A DNA stretch of 52,335 nucleotides from an uncultured Verrucomicrobiales bacterium (GCA_937905985.1 CALCWC010000010.1:1-52335), one strand, 5' to 3'; shown: positions 34,901 through 45,313, counted from the stretch's first letter. Notes: generated by a model not told the origin, from the letters alone. Made by a program: numbers and translations.

Positions 34901-37900
34901 TACACCGATGAGGCCGCCCTGGGCGGAGCCACGGTGGATTTGAATTACACCAACCGCCTGCTTTTGCTTACCACGGGAGGCCTGGGGCAAGTGAGAGCAT
35001 CCTCCACGGGTGTGATTCTCATGGATAAACTGGGCGACGTGGAGCTGGATATGAGCAACCATCCCGGCCTGTACATCGGCAGCGCCGGGTCCATGGAGCT
35101 GAATAGCACTCCCACGCTGGCGGCGGGCGCGTCCTATCGTTTCGGCGGCATCTCCGGCACGCTGAAGCTCAACGCTGCGCTGGAGAACCAGAACGGCCAC
35201 GCCACCGGGCTCTCCGTGGATGCCCAGACCTTCTCCGGCGGCGTGCTGGAGCTTGCGCAGGCCGCCACCATTACCGGGGCTGTGGACGTGCGCGGCTATG
35301 ACACGCAGCTGATGCCGGAAACCATGCCGCGCAAGGGCGACATCACCCTGAAACTGGACGAAAACGACAGCTTGGCCACAGCCAGCGGCGTCTCCCTGGG
35401 AGTGGGCGGGTGCATTGACATTAACGGCACGGTCCAGACCTTGCACAACTTGACCATGGCGCAGGGTTCCACGCTGATAGACGGGTCTGCCGAGCGCAGC
35501 GGCAACCTGGTGGTAGACGTGGCAAGCGGGCAGACCACCAACCTGGAGGGCAGCATGAACGTGAGCAACCTCACCAAGACCGGGCAGGGAGAGATGGTGC
35601 TCTCAGGGGCCAACAGCTGCGGCACCTTCACCATCAACGAAGGAACAGTCTCATTGGCAAGCACCGATGCGCTCGGCGCGGACGGGGTCACCATCATCAC
35701 CCAAAACGGCACGCTGAACACAGTGAATGCTGCCGTCAACCACTCCATCAGGATAGATGGCGGCACCATGGTGGTGGGCAACAAAAATGTGAGCGGCTCC
35801 ATCTCGGTGGAAGCGGATGGCAGGGGTGCCGTGCGTCAGCAAGGTGCCGGCGACATCACCACCGCCATCAGCTCCTCCATCGATGTGGGCAGCGGCGGCA
35901 CGCTGGAATTGAACGGCTCCCGATACACCCTGACCAACACGGCCATCAACATGGCAGAGGGCGCGGGCACCATCTCTGTGCTGGCCAAGCAGCTGAACCT
36001 CAACAACACTGAGGTCATTGACGTTGGCGGCACGCTGAGCTTCGACTCGGCCGACAACCAGACACTCAACAGCAACCGCAGCGGTAACAACGGCATCCGC
36101 AACATCGCCCATTTGCACATTGGCGGTGGCGTAGACAAGGAACTGCATCTGGACGAGGTGACTTGGAACACCATCTGGAACATCGGCAAACTGACGGGTG
36201 AGGGCAAGCTGGTGTGGGATTCCGACACGACACACTGGTTCTCCACCCGCCTGATTCTGAGCGGGGAAAACACGTTCAACGGCAGCATTATCGCCAACCG
36301 CAATAATTCCGGCAGCCAGGTGCGCCCCTATGCCACTCACTTGGAGCTGGCCAACGATGGCGCGGCCAAAGCGGCACATGTCCAATTGAAGGGTGCAGAC
36401 GACAACGACTACATGGGGCTTGCCATCAACACGGACAACGCCTCCATGCTCAGCCTGGAAGGCAACAGGTACACCGTGATGTACGCTGCTCCCTCCGTTG
36501 CCGGTATCGGAAAGCAGCAGGGAGAGCCCGACAGCACACCCGGCGGGCTGGATATAAAGCCGGTCTCCACACGCAACGCCACTCTCACCATTACGGGCGA
36601 CAAGACTGCCACATTCAGCGGTGATGTGCAGGGCGGAGAAGACGGCTTGGGTCTGAGCATTGTCAAATCCGGTTCGGGCACGCAGACATTTGACGGTTCC
36701 TCCGTGACCTTCAACGATGTATCCGTTCTGGGAGGCACGTTGAACCTGAATTCCACCGAGCTGACCGTGAACGGCAACCTATCCCTTGTGCGGGGAACCA
36801 CCCTCTCCATGTCCAAGCCGTACACGCTGGGCAGCGGCAAGGTGCTTGACGTGACCGGCAACGCGGATGCATCCGCCCGGCTCTCCACCACGCTTGCGTT
36901 GGATGGCGGCCTTATCCACCTCTCCGGCGAGGCCCTTGACGCCGCCACCGCCACGCTGGCCCTGGGCTCCGTGAGCGGCAGCAATGTCAACGTGATGTTC
37001 TCGAACACTTCATCCATCGAGACGGGCAAGAAGTATTGGCTTGCAGACCAGAATTGGACCGGAGTGACGGTGAACACTCCCGGCGTGGAATACTTGAGCG
37101 TGAATTTCGAGACAACGAATGCCGGCCTGTACGCCACCTTCTCCATAGCGGAGAATACATCCATTTGGAACGGCTCCGACTCCCAGCACAATTGGACGAC
37201 CAGCCAATTCAGCTCCGAACAGATAGCGTTCACAAGCTCCAGGGATGCGGCGTTTACGGACAAGGCATCCAATAAGAACGTGGTGATAGACGGCAGCATC
37301 AACGCCGCAGAGCTCATTTTCGACTCCAGCGGCGAGTACACCTTCTCCGGCAACGGCAGCGTGCAGGCCACATCCCTGCTTCACAAGGGAACCGGCAGCA
37401 CAGATCTTGGAGGCAAGGTGAGCATTGCCGGCACTGCCACCGTATCTGCGGGCACGCTCACCATGAACACCACGGACAGCGCGCAGGGCGTGGAGCTGGG
37501 TGAAAACGCCACGCTGCGCCTTACTGCCGCCAACATCACAACGGGTGACATCACCGGTGCCGGCACCGTTTCCCTTGCCGCAGGAAAGTCGGTTACCGCC
37601 GATCTTCCTACTATCGGCGAAGCTGGAATCGGCAGCCTGATACTGGAATCAGGCAGGTATTATCCCACCTCCTCCCTGAACGTCAAGGATTCCCTGTGGC
37701 TGATGGAGGATGCCTCTCTCACCACGGGTAATGGCCGTGTTCTTCAAGATGGCGGCATTGTTCATTTGGCGGGCAACCTTGTACTGGATACCAAGAACGG
37801 CAACACAACCCTTTCCAATGCTGTTGCAGGTATCGGCGATGCAACAGGAATCATTACCAAGCAGAGCTCTGGCACATTGACAGTGGCTGCTGACATTACG

Positions 37901-40900
37901 GCTTCGTCGTTCTGGATTATGTCCGGCTCAGTTGCTGTTAAAGAAGACGCCTCTCTCAATGTGGGGTCGGTTGACCTTGTAATGAGATCCAGCATGGAGA
38001 TTCGCAGGAGGGCTGATACACAGCAACACCTCGGCACCATGCAGATGGATTTGTCCACTACCTTTACCCTGAACAGCGTGGAACAGCCTTCAACAGCATT
38101 GATTGTGGATGAATTGAAGCTTCTCAAAACTAGTGCCACGGTGAAGCAGCAGAACAATGCCGGGGCTCTGGTCATTCGCGCCTTGAGCGGTGGCAAAACG
38201 TCTCCGACTGAGCTCAATTTGGTCAATGAGGCGAATTCCACCAAGGTTGCGCTTTTTGAATTGGGTGGCGCAGACAAAGCTGCCGACTTTAATGGGAAAA
38301 TCACCCTTACCAGCACGAACGGCGGGAACCAAAGATCGGCCGTGGTGGTGCTGGACGATGCCAATGTGGCTGCCAACGCGGTAGTTGACCTGGCATCCGC
38401 CGCTTCTTCCTCTGCCCTGTTGGGGCTGGGAATCAATGCTCAGCAGGTGCAGGTGGCGGGTCTTGCCAGCGGTGCCGAATTGGGGCGTCGCGCCAGCGTG
38501 TTCTCCGGCACCCCGGGCATTAACGCGGATACACCCAGCTCCTTTGATGGAGACGGTGTTACCAGGGAGTTGCTCATCACTACCGCCAGTGGAGCGGTGC
38601 ATGCCTTTAACGGGCGTGTGGGCATGAACCTGGACCTGGTGTTGGACGGCCAGGGCACCCAGCGTTTCCTGGGTGACATGTCTGACTTCAATGCCAAGTT
38701 GACGCTGCGCGGCGGCACGTTGGAACTCGGCCAAAACAGCATAGGTGCAGCCTCCTCCGTCGGCTTCGATGCCGAACTGGCTGGCGGCACCCTGCGCCTT
38801 TCCGGCGGCTCCATCAATCTGGGAGAGGGCACATTGTCCCTCACTGCGCCTACCACCATCGACATGACGGAGGCGGGAGAGTACCTTTACCAAGACGGAA
38901 ACGATCTCGAAAACGGCTTCCACACCATGGCGGTTATCAAATCCGGCAACCTGGTGGGAAACAGCGACTCCATCATCAAGCAGGGAGTTTTGAGCAACAA
39001 GGAGCTCATGATTCTCTCCACCGGAGTGTACGCATTGGACCCCGCTGAACGGATGACCTATTTTGTCAACACGGAAGCCGGCTATGCGGCCTCCGGTCCC
39101 GGGGCTGCGTATGAGGGGGCCACCTCCCTGGTGCTCAACACCGCTTCCGCCGTGCTCAACCTGCAGTCCAACCTGAGCGAAACCGCCACAGGCGGCATTG
39201 AGACCCGGGCAGCCGGCGGCAGGGTGAACCTGGGTGAGGACGTGGTGCTGGACAATGCAGCCCTGCATGACAGCCAGGATGTCACCCTGGGAGGCGGCGG
39301 CACCTACCGGGTGGCGGTGCTTGCCAACGGCACGAACACCACCCTCGGCCAGCAGGGGCATGTTTCCCTTTCCGATGACTGGAACGGCACCGTGGAGCTG
39401 CAGGGTGATGGCGGCAGCCAATCCCGACTTCTTCTGGAGACTTACGGCAACAGCCAATCCACAATCAAGCTGACCGGGAACGCGGGCAGCCTGACCGACA
39501 ATGCCACGATTAATGCGAAATTGCTGCTGGCGGATTCCGCCACGCAATCCGCCCTCACCATCGTGAACAATGGGGGCAGCGCAACCTTCAACGGTGCCAT
39601 CGGCGGCAGCGGCTCCATCAAGGTGAATTCCTCCGGCGACTTCACATACAAGTTCCACGGGAACCTCAACGAGTGGACCGGCGCGTTCATCAATGCAGAC
39701 GGCAATACCAGCCTCTACTTCTTGAAGGGCGTTTCCGATGTGGCCGCCGGTATCGCGAAAGAATCCGGCCACGGGGGCTCCGTTGCAATCCATGTGGGTG
39801 AAAACGGCGCTGAAGGGGCAAACGTGACCTTCCGCAAGTCTGTGGTGGCAGACGCCCTCGCCATCGAGGCCAATTCCTCTGCCACCTTCACCAACTCGGC
39901 TACCATTGCCGGGGCGGTCACGGCCTCCGGCACCCTCGCCGTGGCAAACGGCGGCACGCTCACCCTGCAGGGCAACGGCGGTTCCTCTACCGTCAGCGGC
40001 AACATTGAAGTGCGCTCCGGCGGCGCGCTCGCCATCAACGGCACCCTGGCCGGAGGGGCCGCGGTGCTGCTGGATGGCGGAACGTTGGATCTCACGGGGC
40101 TCACGGGAGCCGTGCAGTTCCGTTCCCTGAATACCAGCGGGAATTCCTGCATTGCGCTGGGCACGGAGCAGTGGCTCAGCACAACCGGGGCCCTCTCGCT
40201 CACTGGCAATACCACCTTGGATCTGACCAGCCTCACCATCACGGATGACAAGTCCACCTATGTGCTGGCCACGGGGCAATCCGTCACCCTCGGAAACGGG
40301 GTGGACTTCACGCTTGCAGAGAGATACGACAAGGAGCTTGCCCACCTGAGCGTGATGGACGGCAACAGTCTGGTGCTCATTATGTCTGCCGACATGCAAA
40401 GCCTGGTTTGGAAGGGCGGCGATGGCCTGTGGACGACGGATTCCACCCAGACTCCCTGGCACTTGTTCGGCACCCAAACGGACACCGCCTTCCAAAATGG
40501 CGACAAAGTGACCTTTGCAGCATCCACCGGGGACAACACCGCCACCTTGGGCGATTCCGTGAGTCCCTTCTCCCTCACCATGGAGTCGGGGGCGGATACA
40601 ACCATCAACCTCAACGGCAAGACTCTTTCCAACGGCGACATGGAGCTCGGCAGCGGAAGCTCGCTCACCGTGAGCGGCAACGATGGCACATTGAACAACT
40701 CCGGCTCGCTCAACATGAACGCGGGGTCCCGCCTGGTCATCGACAACGCCGGCGCAGATGTTGACCTGGGTGATGTTTCCTTGGGAAGCGAGGCATCGCT
40801 GGATGTGCTTGCCGCCGGGTCGGTAAAGGCCCAGTCGGTGTGCGTGGCCGACGCTGTGAATGCCACCATCCGGCTGGAAAAGGACATGACCGTTGCGGCA

Positions 40901-43900
40901 GAAGGAGGTCAGGCTGCCACCTCCGGTGCCCTTTACACGGCGGCTGCCGAGCATACCCTGAGCATTCTTTCGGAGGGGGAGGCAGGCACCCTCACCGTTG
41001 ACAAGTTCGACATCGCCAACAATCAAACCGCCGTTTCATTGCAGAACGCCACCCTCAACGTGCAGGGCGCGGCTACCGTCGGCACCCTGGTCACAGGCTG
41101 CACCACGGACAGCGGCATCGTGACCGTTGGGGACGGTGCCACGCTCAACCTCAATGGCGGCGTGAACTGGAACAAGGCGGATGGTGCCAATACCGACGTG
41201 GTGGATGTGACCATCCAGCAAGGCGGCACGCTCAACGTCAACGCAGGAAAAGCCAACACCCTGAACGACGTTACCGTGGAAGACGGCGGCTCCCTCCACT
41301 TTGCAGACGGGACTCTCACCACTATCCGCGGCACTCTCACATTGGCCGAGGCCATTGACAACGCCGGCATCATCGACTTTGCCGGGCGGGAAATGAGCAT
41401 TGCCCTGGACCCCGCCTTTGAAGCGCAAGCAGCCGGATACACGGACATCCATGGCGTGGAGGGTGACAACGGCTTCCACCACACCGCCGGCGGCACCGTC
41501 ATCTCCAATGCTGACTCCGGCAACTTCATCAACGCCGATGATGTGCAAGTGTCGTTCGGAGGGGAGGTCTACGAGCTGCGTGCAGACGGCACATTTGGCA
41601 ATGACTACAATCGTTCCGAATACCACGTGCGCAGCGGCTCCGTGAGTTACGCGGAGCTGGCGGAGTCCCCCACCATCACCACCATTGCCGTATCCGGTAA
41701 CGGCACGCTCAACTTGGACACCGAGCTTGCACCCGGCATGGCAATCTCTGCCACGGGCGGCACGGTCAACATCGATGGCGGCGTCACCCTGCAGGCTCCC
41801 TCACTCACCGCAAGCGCCCCCACCACGCTGGGCGGCAGCGGCACCTACGAGCTGAACAATGCCAACGGCATGCCGGAGAACGTGCAGCTCGCCGAGGGAG
41901 CCTGGACCGGCACGGTTTGCTTCACGGGTACATCCAATGCGTTCGACCCGACAGGCTCCTGGGTGGGCGAGGGCTCGTCCGCCTCCACGGTGGAATTGAG
42001 CGACTGGAGCGGTTCCCTTGCGAACGGGAGCGCGGAAATCGGTGCCAAGGTGCTGCTCTCCGGCTATCTCCAGCTTTCCGAGGAGAATGAAGCCTCCCTT
42101 GCCTTCACCAACACCGTCAGCGGTGATGAACGAGTCTTCCTCGTCCACAACGGCCCGGGCAAACTCAACCTCTCCTTCACGGGAGGGGATGTGGCCTGGT
42201 CCGGCACGTTCGGCAATACCGGCGGCACTGCGGAACTCACCTATCAAAACGTGGCTTGCGCGAACAACGGCATTTATGCCTTGGACGGCATGGTTGTGCT
42301 GCATTTGGATGATGTGGCCGCTTTCAACGGCGCCTTAGTCAATGTATCCAAGCTTTATGTGAGCGGCAACTCCGCCCTGAACAGCGACAGCAGCTTGTTG
42401 GCGCTGGATATCGCCCAGAATGCCGTCTTCACCATCGGCGGCAACATCACCGTCGCAGGCGCCGCCTCCATCGGCTCCGGTGCCCGTGTGGATGTCGAGA
42501 GTGACGCCACGCTGCGCCTGACGCATGCGAACACCGCCGCAGCGGTCATCAAGGCTGCCACCGGTTCCGGTGAGATTGTCCTCGGTGCGAACACCACGCT
42601 GGCCGACGGCGTGACCACTGCCGCCACCGGAAAGCTCACGGTTGGCTCCAATGCCACGCTGACCATCGGCACGGGCGACGGCCAGAACAACAACCTGAGC
42701 TCCTTCTCCGGCGTGGAGCTGGACGGCGGCAATATCTACTGGAACAGCGCCGGCGCCACTGCAGGAAATGTCAGCCTGAATGGGCTGTCCACCACCTCCA
42801 AGGGCGGCACCTTCCAGATATTCGATATCAACGGCAATCCCATTGTGCTGGGCGGCACCACCACGCTCAACGGCAACCTCACGCTGGAGAACGGCAACTG
42901 GGGCAACGGCCTGACCATCCAGAAGCTCACTGGCACTGGCTCCCTGAACGCCACCAGCACTGGCTCAACCGATTCGTTCACCCTCGCCATCAATTCCATC
43001 GAGAACTTCTCCGGCGGCATCAGCATCGCCAATCCCAAGACCACGCTCAACGCCAACTTGGGCGATGGCGTGAAGCTGGCCTACCTCACCCTGGACGCAG
43101 GCACCGCCAACATCAAGGGTGACCTCTCCGCCCGCGCGCTCAACGGAACGGGCAGCGGCAACCTCCACCTGGATACCGTGACGCTGGACGTGGCTGTCGA
43201 CAGCTCCTACTCCGGCACCCTGTCCATCGGCGGCAAGTTGGTGAAGGACGGCCTTGCCAAGCAAACCCTTACCGTGGGCACGGAGGAAAATCCGTTCCTG
43301 ATGAACGAGGTGTACGACCTGAACGCAGGCACGCTGGCGCTTGCGGGTCATATCGAGCTGAAGCAAGACGCCTTCATTCCCGCCGGCTCCATATTCTTGG
43401 ACACGAATGGCGATAAGCACGAGCTGGGGACAGACAGCGGCTACCAGATTGCCAAGGGTGATGTCACCGTGGTGAACGTGAAGTCCGGTGCCACGCTGGA
43501 TGTCAGCGGCGCCAACTTCACCTACAACGGCCAGAATGTAACGGTGAACGAACATGGCGTCTTTACCGTGCAGGAGCAGGAGACCGCCTATGAGACCTAC
43601 TACGTCTTCACAGACACCACTGTACTGTCGGAAGTGCAGGCGAAGTCGGCAAGCATGGGAGAGACATTGACAGACCTCTACCTGCAGGAGAACGGCTCGC
43701 TCAATGCCGCCGGCGCGTCCAAGCTCGCCACGCTCCATGTGAAGGACACCGCCCCGGAGGGCGATGTGGCCAACCTGAACGGGGCGGCTTCCGTGGGCAA
43801 CCTCACCGGCAGGGGCATCCTCAGCGTCAACGACACGCTCAATGCCGACACCTTGGCCGCGGATGGCGCCGCCACCCTCACCCTTGCGGGTAACGGAACC

Positions 43901-45313
43901 GCCACCATCGGCTCCTTGGTTAACGGAGGAACGGGCTCCCTGGTGTTCAGCGGGGCTTCCGCCACCATCGGCGGCAACAGCACCTACGCCGGAAACATTA
44001 CCATAGCCGGCACAGTGAAGGTGACCGGCGAGGGCTCCCTGGGCAGCATGGACGCATCCCTGCACACCATCACGATTGCCCATGGCGGCATTCTGGACGT
44101 GAACGGCCACGAGGGCACCAAGCAGGGCTCCCTGGACGGCTACACGGTGGTGTTTGCGGGAGGCACGCTCACCAACACGGGTACGGACAAGGGCTCCAGC
44201 CAGCGCCAGTACGTGACCCACGCCACGCTGACCGCGGATTCCACCATCAATGCTCAGAGGGAGTTCGGTATCACCGGCAGCGACTATGCCGCCACCAGCC
44301 TGGATTTGGGAGACTACACCCTGGAGAAGACCGGCGGCAACACCTTCTGGCTCTCCAAGACCACCGTCACAGGCTCCGGCAGTATCAAGGTCACACAGGG
44401 AACCCTGGCCTTCCAGCAGGGCGGCACCTACGCCGCCAACATCGAGCTGGCCGGCGGCAATGTTTCCGGTCCTCTGAACCTCGGTGGTGACGTCTCCGTC
44501 TCCGCCAGCGCAAACGCCAGTATGGGCGAGGTCAACCTGAACGGCCATGACCTCAACGTAGAGGTGAGCGACAGCAAGTCTCTGACAGTGACGGGGGCGC
44601 TCAGCGGCAACGGCAACCTCACGGCTTCCGGTGAGGGAACCAAGACCTTCTCCGGCAGCACGGCGGGCTTCAGCGGCTCCATCGATGTCCAGGCGGGTAT
44701 CATGGATATTATGAACGCTGCCAGCGTGAACGTGCAGGATGTCACCATCGGCGACAACGGCACCCTAGGCGTGTACAGCAACGGCACGGTTGCGGAAGCG
44801 AACGAGGGTACCGTCACCATTCGCGACACCAAGACGCTCACCGCTGGCAAGGATGCTACGCTCAACGCCAATCTGGTGATGGAATCCGGCTCCACGCTGG
44901 ATGTCCGCGGCACGGGCGGCTCCGGCCTGCTGATGGGCAGCGAGGTCACGCTCAGCAAGGGCATGACGCTCAGCGACTACTCCGGCGACTGGGCTTCCTG
45001 GGAGGTCGGCACCACCTACACGCTCTTCACCGGGGTGGACGGCCTAGACATCGGCAACGGCGTCACCACCGGAACCATGGACTACACCCAGTTGGTGGAC
45101 GCCAAGGAGTACTTTGACAACATCCAGGAGTCCAACCGCTACTTCCTGTGCTACGGCGGTGCACCGTCTCAGGATGCCGTGGGTGTGTTTACCTCCGCGA
45201 ACGACGGCTCCAACGTGGGCATGGTGTACATCATGGCTATGCCGGAACCGACGACATCCACGCTGTCCCTGCTGGCCCTGGCGGCCCTTGCCGCCCGCAG
45301 GCGGAGGAAGTAA
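31988..45313 (+). CDS. Giant PEP-CTERM protein with an S6 serine peptidase domain, 4441 residues
   Basis: Paralogue of the preceding gene, from a near-identical signal peptide (MKLHLPSTLRKALLLSLSTL). Triad: H113 in FLASVQHNG, D152 in DTDYKITRLSKVITDAQT, and S256 in GDSGSPVWIWN, preceded by a second GDS. The peptidase domain covers about 32-300. The rest is beta-strand repeat. An 'IWNG...W' segment start lies near residue 1726, the same place as in the paralogue, so the extra 1474 residues lie in the C-terminal half, where further modules (for example LVWKGGDGLWTTD near 2806) were gained. It ends MPEPTTSTLSLLALAALA then ARRRRK. Predicted outer-surface protein; at 13.3 kb it is the largest gene of the window. 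Substrate unknown. Confidence 0.82.
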   Translation: MKLHLPSTLRKALLLSLSTLAFFSQTVQAGTLHSQATLQTYTDFGQNMGRYVTGSRVNALLAAIREKEGITITYTDGRAPYRLVTNQMISFDGQTNEGAFTAIGYNFLASVQHNGTPNPTFTSQELPANNSVRYTGIEYRSSSIFINTPDTDYKITRLSKVITDAQTSAVYTGEVPRDTLLYRAGAGVMAVRNTDGSVNVIYDAYAYITGGIARTDGMGVVGESGDSRALSTHFNFSAAGISDLNPLPFSGDSGDSGSPVWIWNEETSQYEYLVAAQAVNGTYGRGTNTYCKGAPEWSVETMDSYSREVAMDEGTGIVHIGAVTTQGETLTDTAGRVGEQWSGVVTNAAGQTLTSFQGVHSGINTWMSLTPEINKDNWYAYGDAYLNAGDAVSETKALSKASLFCTQNLVFNSSAAQNNIEIADAGVDLGVGYARFSRANDAGDTVHYSISGGMFNHAGYVVDEGVEVHLKQANTDADYVREWRKVGEGDLHIEGAGNNQVVLNVGGTGSVYLNENGTNAYAAYNVLANTGATVVLQGGVNQIARDFTFGNGGGKLDLYGHSMTWDNSETDVSADGFTIHALTEEAVITNSSATAVTLTVEKPEAVFLGSFQDQKNTGGLNIIYTGTDKWTLNTIATHLSNSGKSSFTVQQGSVELAGTNTKHAMGSIDGRSTRRLENPNDWHYADASMKVVVENGAAFTLGSHARLTGSVMMKGGSTLTINEGVRHTYEYVEGAQVLEDVTSEFYRGFYGLHGNIIAETGTTIRFLYSEGTDAEQVYTGNIQGYADVEMNLGGSGAILRLTGTNAFSGTKSLAGGGLVSDNGLAGLGRVTGQENAWHVAEDAFIAAKGADAAALLGMLRKDSTGTLALAQNQETLLDLQAKGYTHLIIGALAGEEVHYGTAGATLRAVNSDGQDRWLLGGGGGNLIVDASLQNASGELLLGNEHTTGKVTLTNTANSIGTITFAGQVTLEYTDEAALGGATVDLNYTNRLLLLTTGGLGQVRASSTGVILMDKLGDVELDMSNHPGLYIGSAGSMELNSTPTLAAGASYRFGGISGTLKLNAALENQNGHATGLSVDAQTFSGGVLELAQAATITGAVDVRGYDTQLMPETMPRKGDITLKLDENDSLATASGVSLGVGGCIDINGTVQTLHNLTMAQGSTLIDGSAERSGNLVVDVASGQTTNLEGSMNVSNLTKTGQGEMVLSGANSCGTFTINEGTVSLASTDALGADGVTIITQNGTLNTVNAAVNHSIRIDGGTMVVGNKNVSGSISVEADGRGAVRQQGAGDITTAISSSIDVGSGGTLELNGSRYTLTNTAINMAEGAGTISVLAKQLNLNNTEVIDVGGTLSFDSADNQTLNSNRSGNNGIRNIAHLHIGGGVDKELHLDEVTWNTIWNIGKLTGEGKLVWDSDTTHWFSTRLILSGENTFNGSIIANRNNSGSQVRPYATHLELANDGAAKAAHVQLKGADDNDYMGLAINTDNASMLSLEGNRYTVMYAAPSVAGIGKQQGEPDSTPGGLDIKPVSTRNATLTITGDKTATFSGDVQGGEDGLGLSIVKSGSGTQTFDGSSVTFNDVSVLGGTLNLNSTELTVNGNLSLVRGTTLSMSKPYTLGSGKVLDVTGNADASARLSTTLALDGGLIHLSGEALDAATATLALGSVSGSNVNVMFSNTSSIETGKKYWLADQNWTGVTVNTPGVEYLSVNFETTNAGLYATFSIAENTSIWNGSDSQHNWTTSQFSSEQIAFTSSRDAAFTDKASNKNVVIDGSINAAELIFDSSGEYTFSGNGSVQATSLLHKGTGSTDLGGKVSIAGTATVSAGTLTMNTTDSAQGVELGENATLRLTAANITTGDITGAGTVSLAAGKSVTADLPTIGEAGIGSLILESGRYYPTSSLNVKDSLWLMEDASLTTGNGRVLQDGGIVHLAGNLVLDTKNGNTTLSNAVAGIGDATGIITKQSSGTLTVAADITASSFWIMSGSVAVKEDASLNVGSVDLVMRSSMEIRRRADTQQHLGTMQMDLSTTFTLNSVEQPSTALIVDELKLLKTSATVKQQNNAGALVIRALSGGKTSPTELNLVNEANSTKVALFELGGADKAADFNGKITLTSTNGGNQRSAVVVLDDANVAANAVVDLASAASSSALLGLGINAQQVQVAGLASGAELGRRASVFSGTPGINADTPSSFDGDGVTRELLITTASGAVHAFNGRVGMNLDLVLDGQGTQRFLGDMSDFNAKLTLRGGTLELGQNSIGAASSVGFDAELAGGTLRLSGGSINLGEGTLSLTAPTTIDMTEAGEYLYQDGNDLENGFHTMAVIKSGNLVGNSDSIIKQGVLSNKELMILSTGVYALDPAERMTYFVNTEAGYAASGPGAAYEGATSLVLNTASAVLNLQSNLSETATGGIETRAAGGRVNLGEDVVLDNAALHDSQDVTLGGGGTYRVAVLANGTNTTLGQQGHVSLSDDWNGTVELQGDGGSQSRLLLETYGNSQSTIKLTGNAGSLTDNATINAKLLLADSATQSALTIVNNGGSATFNGAIGGSGSIKVNSSGDFTYKFHGNLNEWTGAFINADGNTSLYFLKGVSDVAAGIAKESGHGGSVAIHVGENGAEGANVTFRKSVVADALAIEANSSATFTNSATIAGAVTASGTLAVANGGTLTLQGNGGSSTVSGNIEVRSGGALAINGTLAGGAAVLLDGGTLDLTGLTGAVQFRSLNTSGNSCIALGTEQWLSTTGALSLTGNTTLDLTSLTITDDKSTYVLATGQSVTLGNGVDFTLAERYDKELAHLSVMDGNSLVLIMSADMQSLVWKGGDGLWTTDSTQTPWHLFGTQTDTAFQNGDKVTFAASTGDNTATLGDSVSPFSLTMESGADTTINLNGKTLSNGDMELGSGSSLTVSGNDGTLNNSGSLNMNAGSRLVIDNAGADVDLGDVSLGSEASLDVLAAGSVKAQSVCVADAVNATIRLEKDMTVAAEGGQAATSGALYTAAAEHTLSILSEGEAGTLTVDKFDIANNQTAVSLQNATLNVQGAATVGTLVTGCTTDSGIVTVGDGATLNLNGGVNWNKADGANTDVVDVTIQQGGTLNVNAGKANTLNDVTVEDGGSLHFADGTLTTIRGTLTLAEAIDNAGIIDFAGREMSIALDPAFEAQAAGYTDIHGVEGDNGFHHTAGGTVISNADSGNFINADDVQVSFGGEVYELRADGTFGNDYNRSEYHVRSGSVSYAELAESPTITTIAVSGNGTLNLDTELAPGMAISATGGTVNIDGGVTLQAPSLTASAPTTLGGSGTYELNNANGMPENVQLAEGAWTGTVCFTGTSNAFDPTGSWVGEGSSASTVELSDWSGSLANGSAEIGAKVLLSGYLQLSEENEASLAFTNTVSGDERVFLVHNGPGKLNLSFTGGDVAWSGTFGNTGGTAELTYQNVACANNGIYALDGMVVLHLDDVAAFNGALVNVSKLYVSGNSALNSDSSLLALDIAQNAVFTIGGNITVAGAASIGSGARVDVESDATLRLTHANTAAAVIKAATGSGEIVLGANTTLADGVTTAATGKLTVGSNATLTIGTGDGQNNNLSSFSGVELDGGNIYWNSAGATAGNVSLNGLSTTSKGGTFQIFDINGNPIVLGGTTTLNGNLTLENGNWGNGLTIQKLTGTGSLNATSTGSTDSFTLAINSIENFSGGISIANPKTTLNANLGDGVKLAYLTLDAGTANIKGDLSARALNGTGSGNLHLDTVTLDVAVDSSYSGTLSIGGKLVKDGLAKQTLTVGTEENPFLMNEVYDLNAGTLALAGHIELKQDAFIPAGSIFLDTNGDKHELGTDSGYQIAKGDVTVVNVKSGATLDVSGANFTYNGQNVTVNEHGVFTVQEQETAYETYYVFTDTTVLSEVQAKSASMGETLTDLYLQENGSLNAAGASKLATLHVKDTAPEGDVANLNGAASVGNLTGRGILSVNDTLNADTLAADGAATLTLAGNGTATIGSLVNGGTGSLVFSGASATIGGNSTYAGNITIAGTVKVTGEGSLGSMDASLHTITIAHGGILDVNGHEGTKQGSLDGYTVVFAGGTLTNTGTDKGSSQRQYVTHATLTADSTINAQREFGITGSDYAATSLDLGDYTLEKTGGNTFWLSKTTVTGSGSIKVTQGTLAFQQGGTYAANIELAGGNVSGPLNLGGDVSVSASANASMGEVNLNGHDLNVEVSDSKSLTVTGALSGNGNLTASGEGTKTFSGSTAGFSGSIDVQAGIMDIMNAASVNVQDVTIGDNGTLGVYSNGTVAEANEGTVTIRDTKTLTAGKDATLNANLVMESGSTLDVRGTGGSGLLMGSEVTLSKGMTLSDYSGDWASWEVGTTYTLFTGVDGLDIGNGVTTGTMDYTQLVDAKEYFDNIQESNRYFLCYGGAPSQDAVGVFTSANDGSNVGMVYIMAMPEPTTSTLSLLALAALAARRRRK
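44864..45264 (+). repeat. 401-bp identical block shared by the two giant genes (second copy)
   Basis: Matches 31280-31680 without a single difference, although the genes are otherwise clearly diverged. Gene conversion between the two copies is the simplest explanation. Confidence 0.95.
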
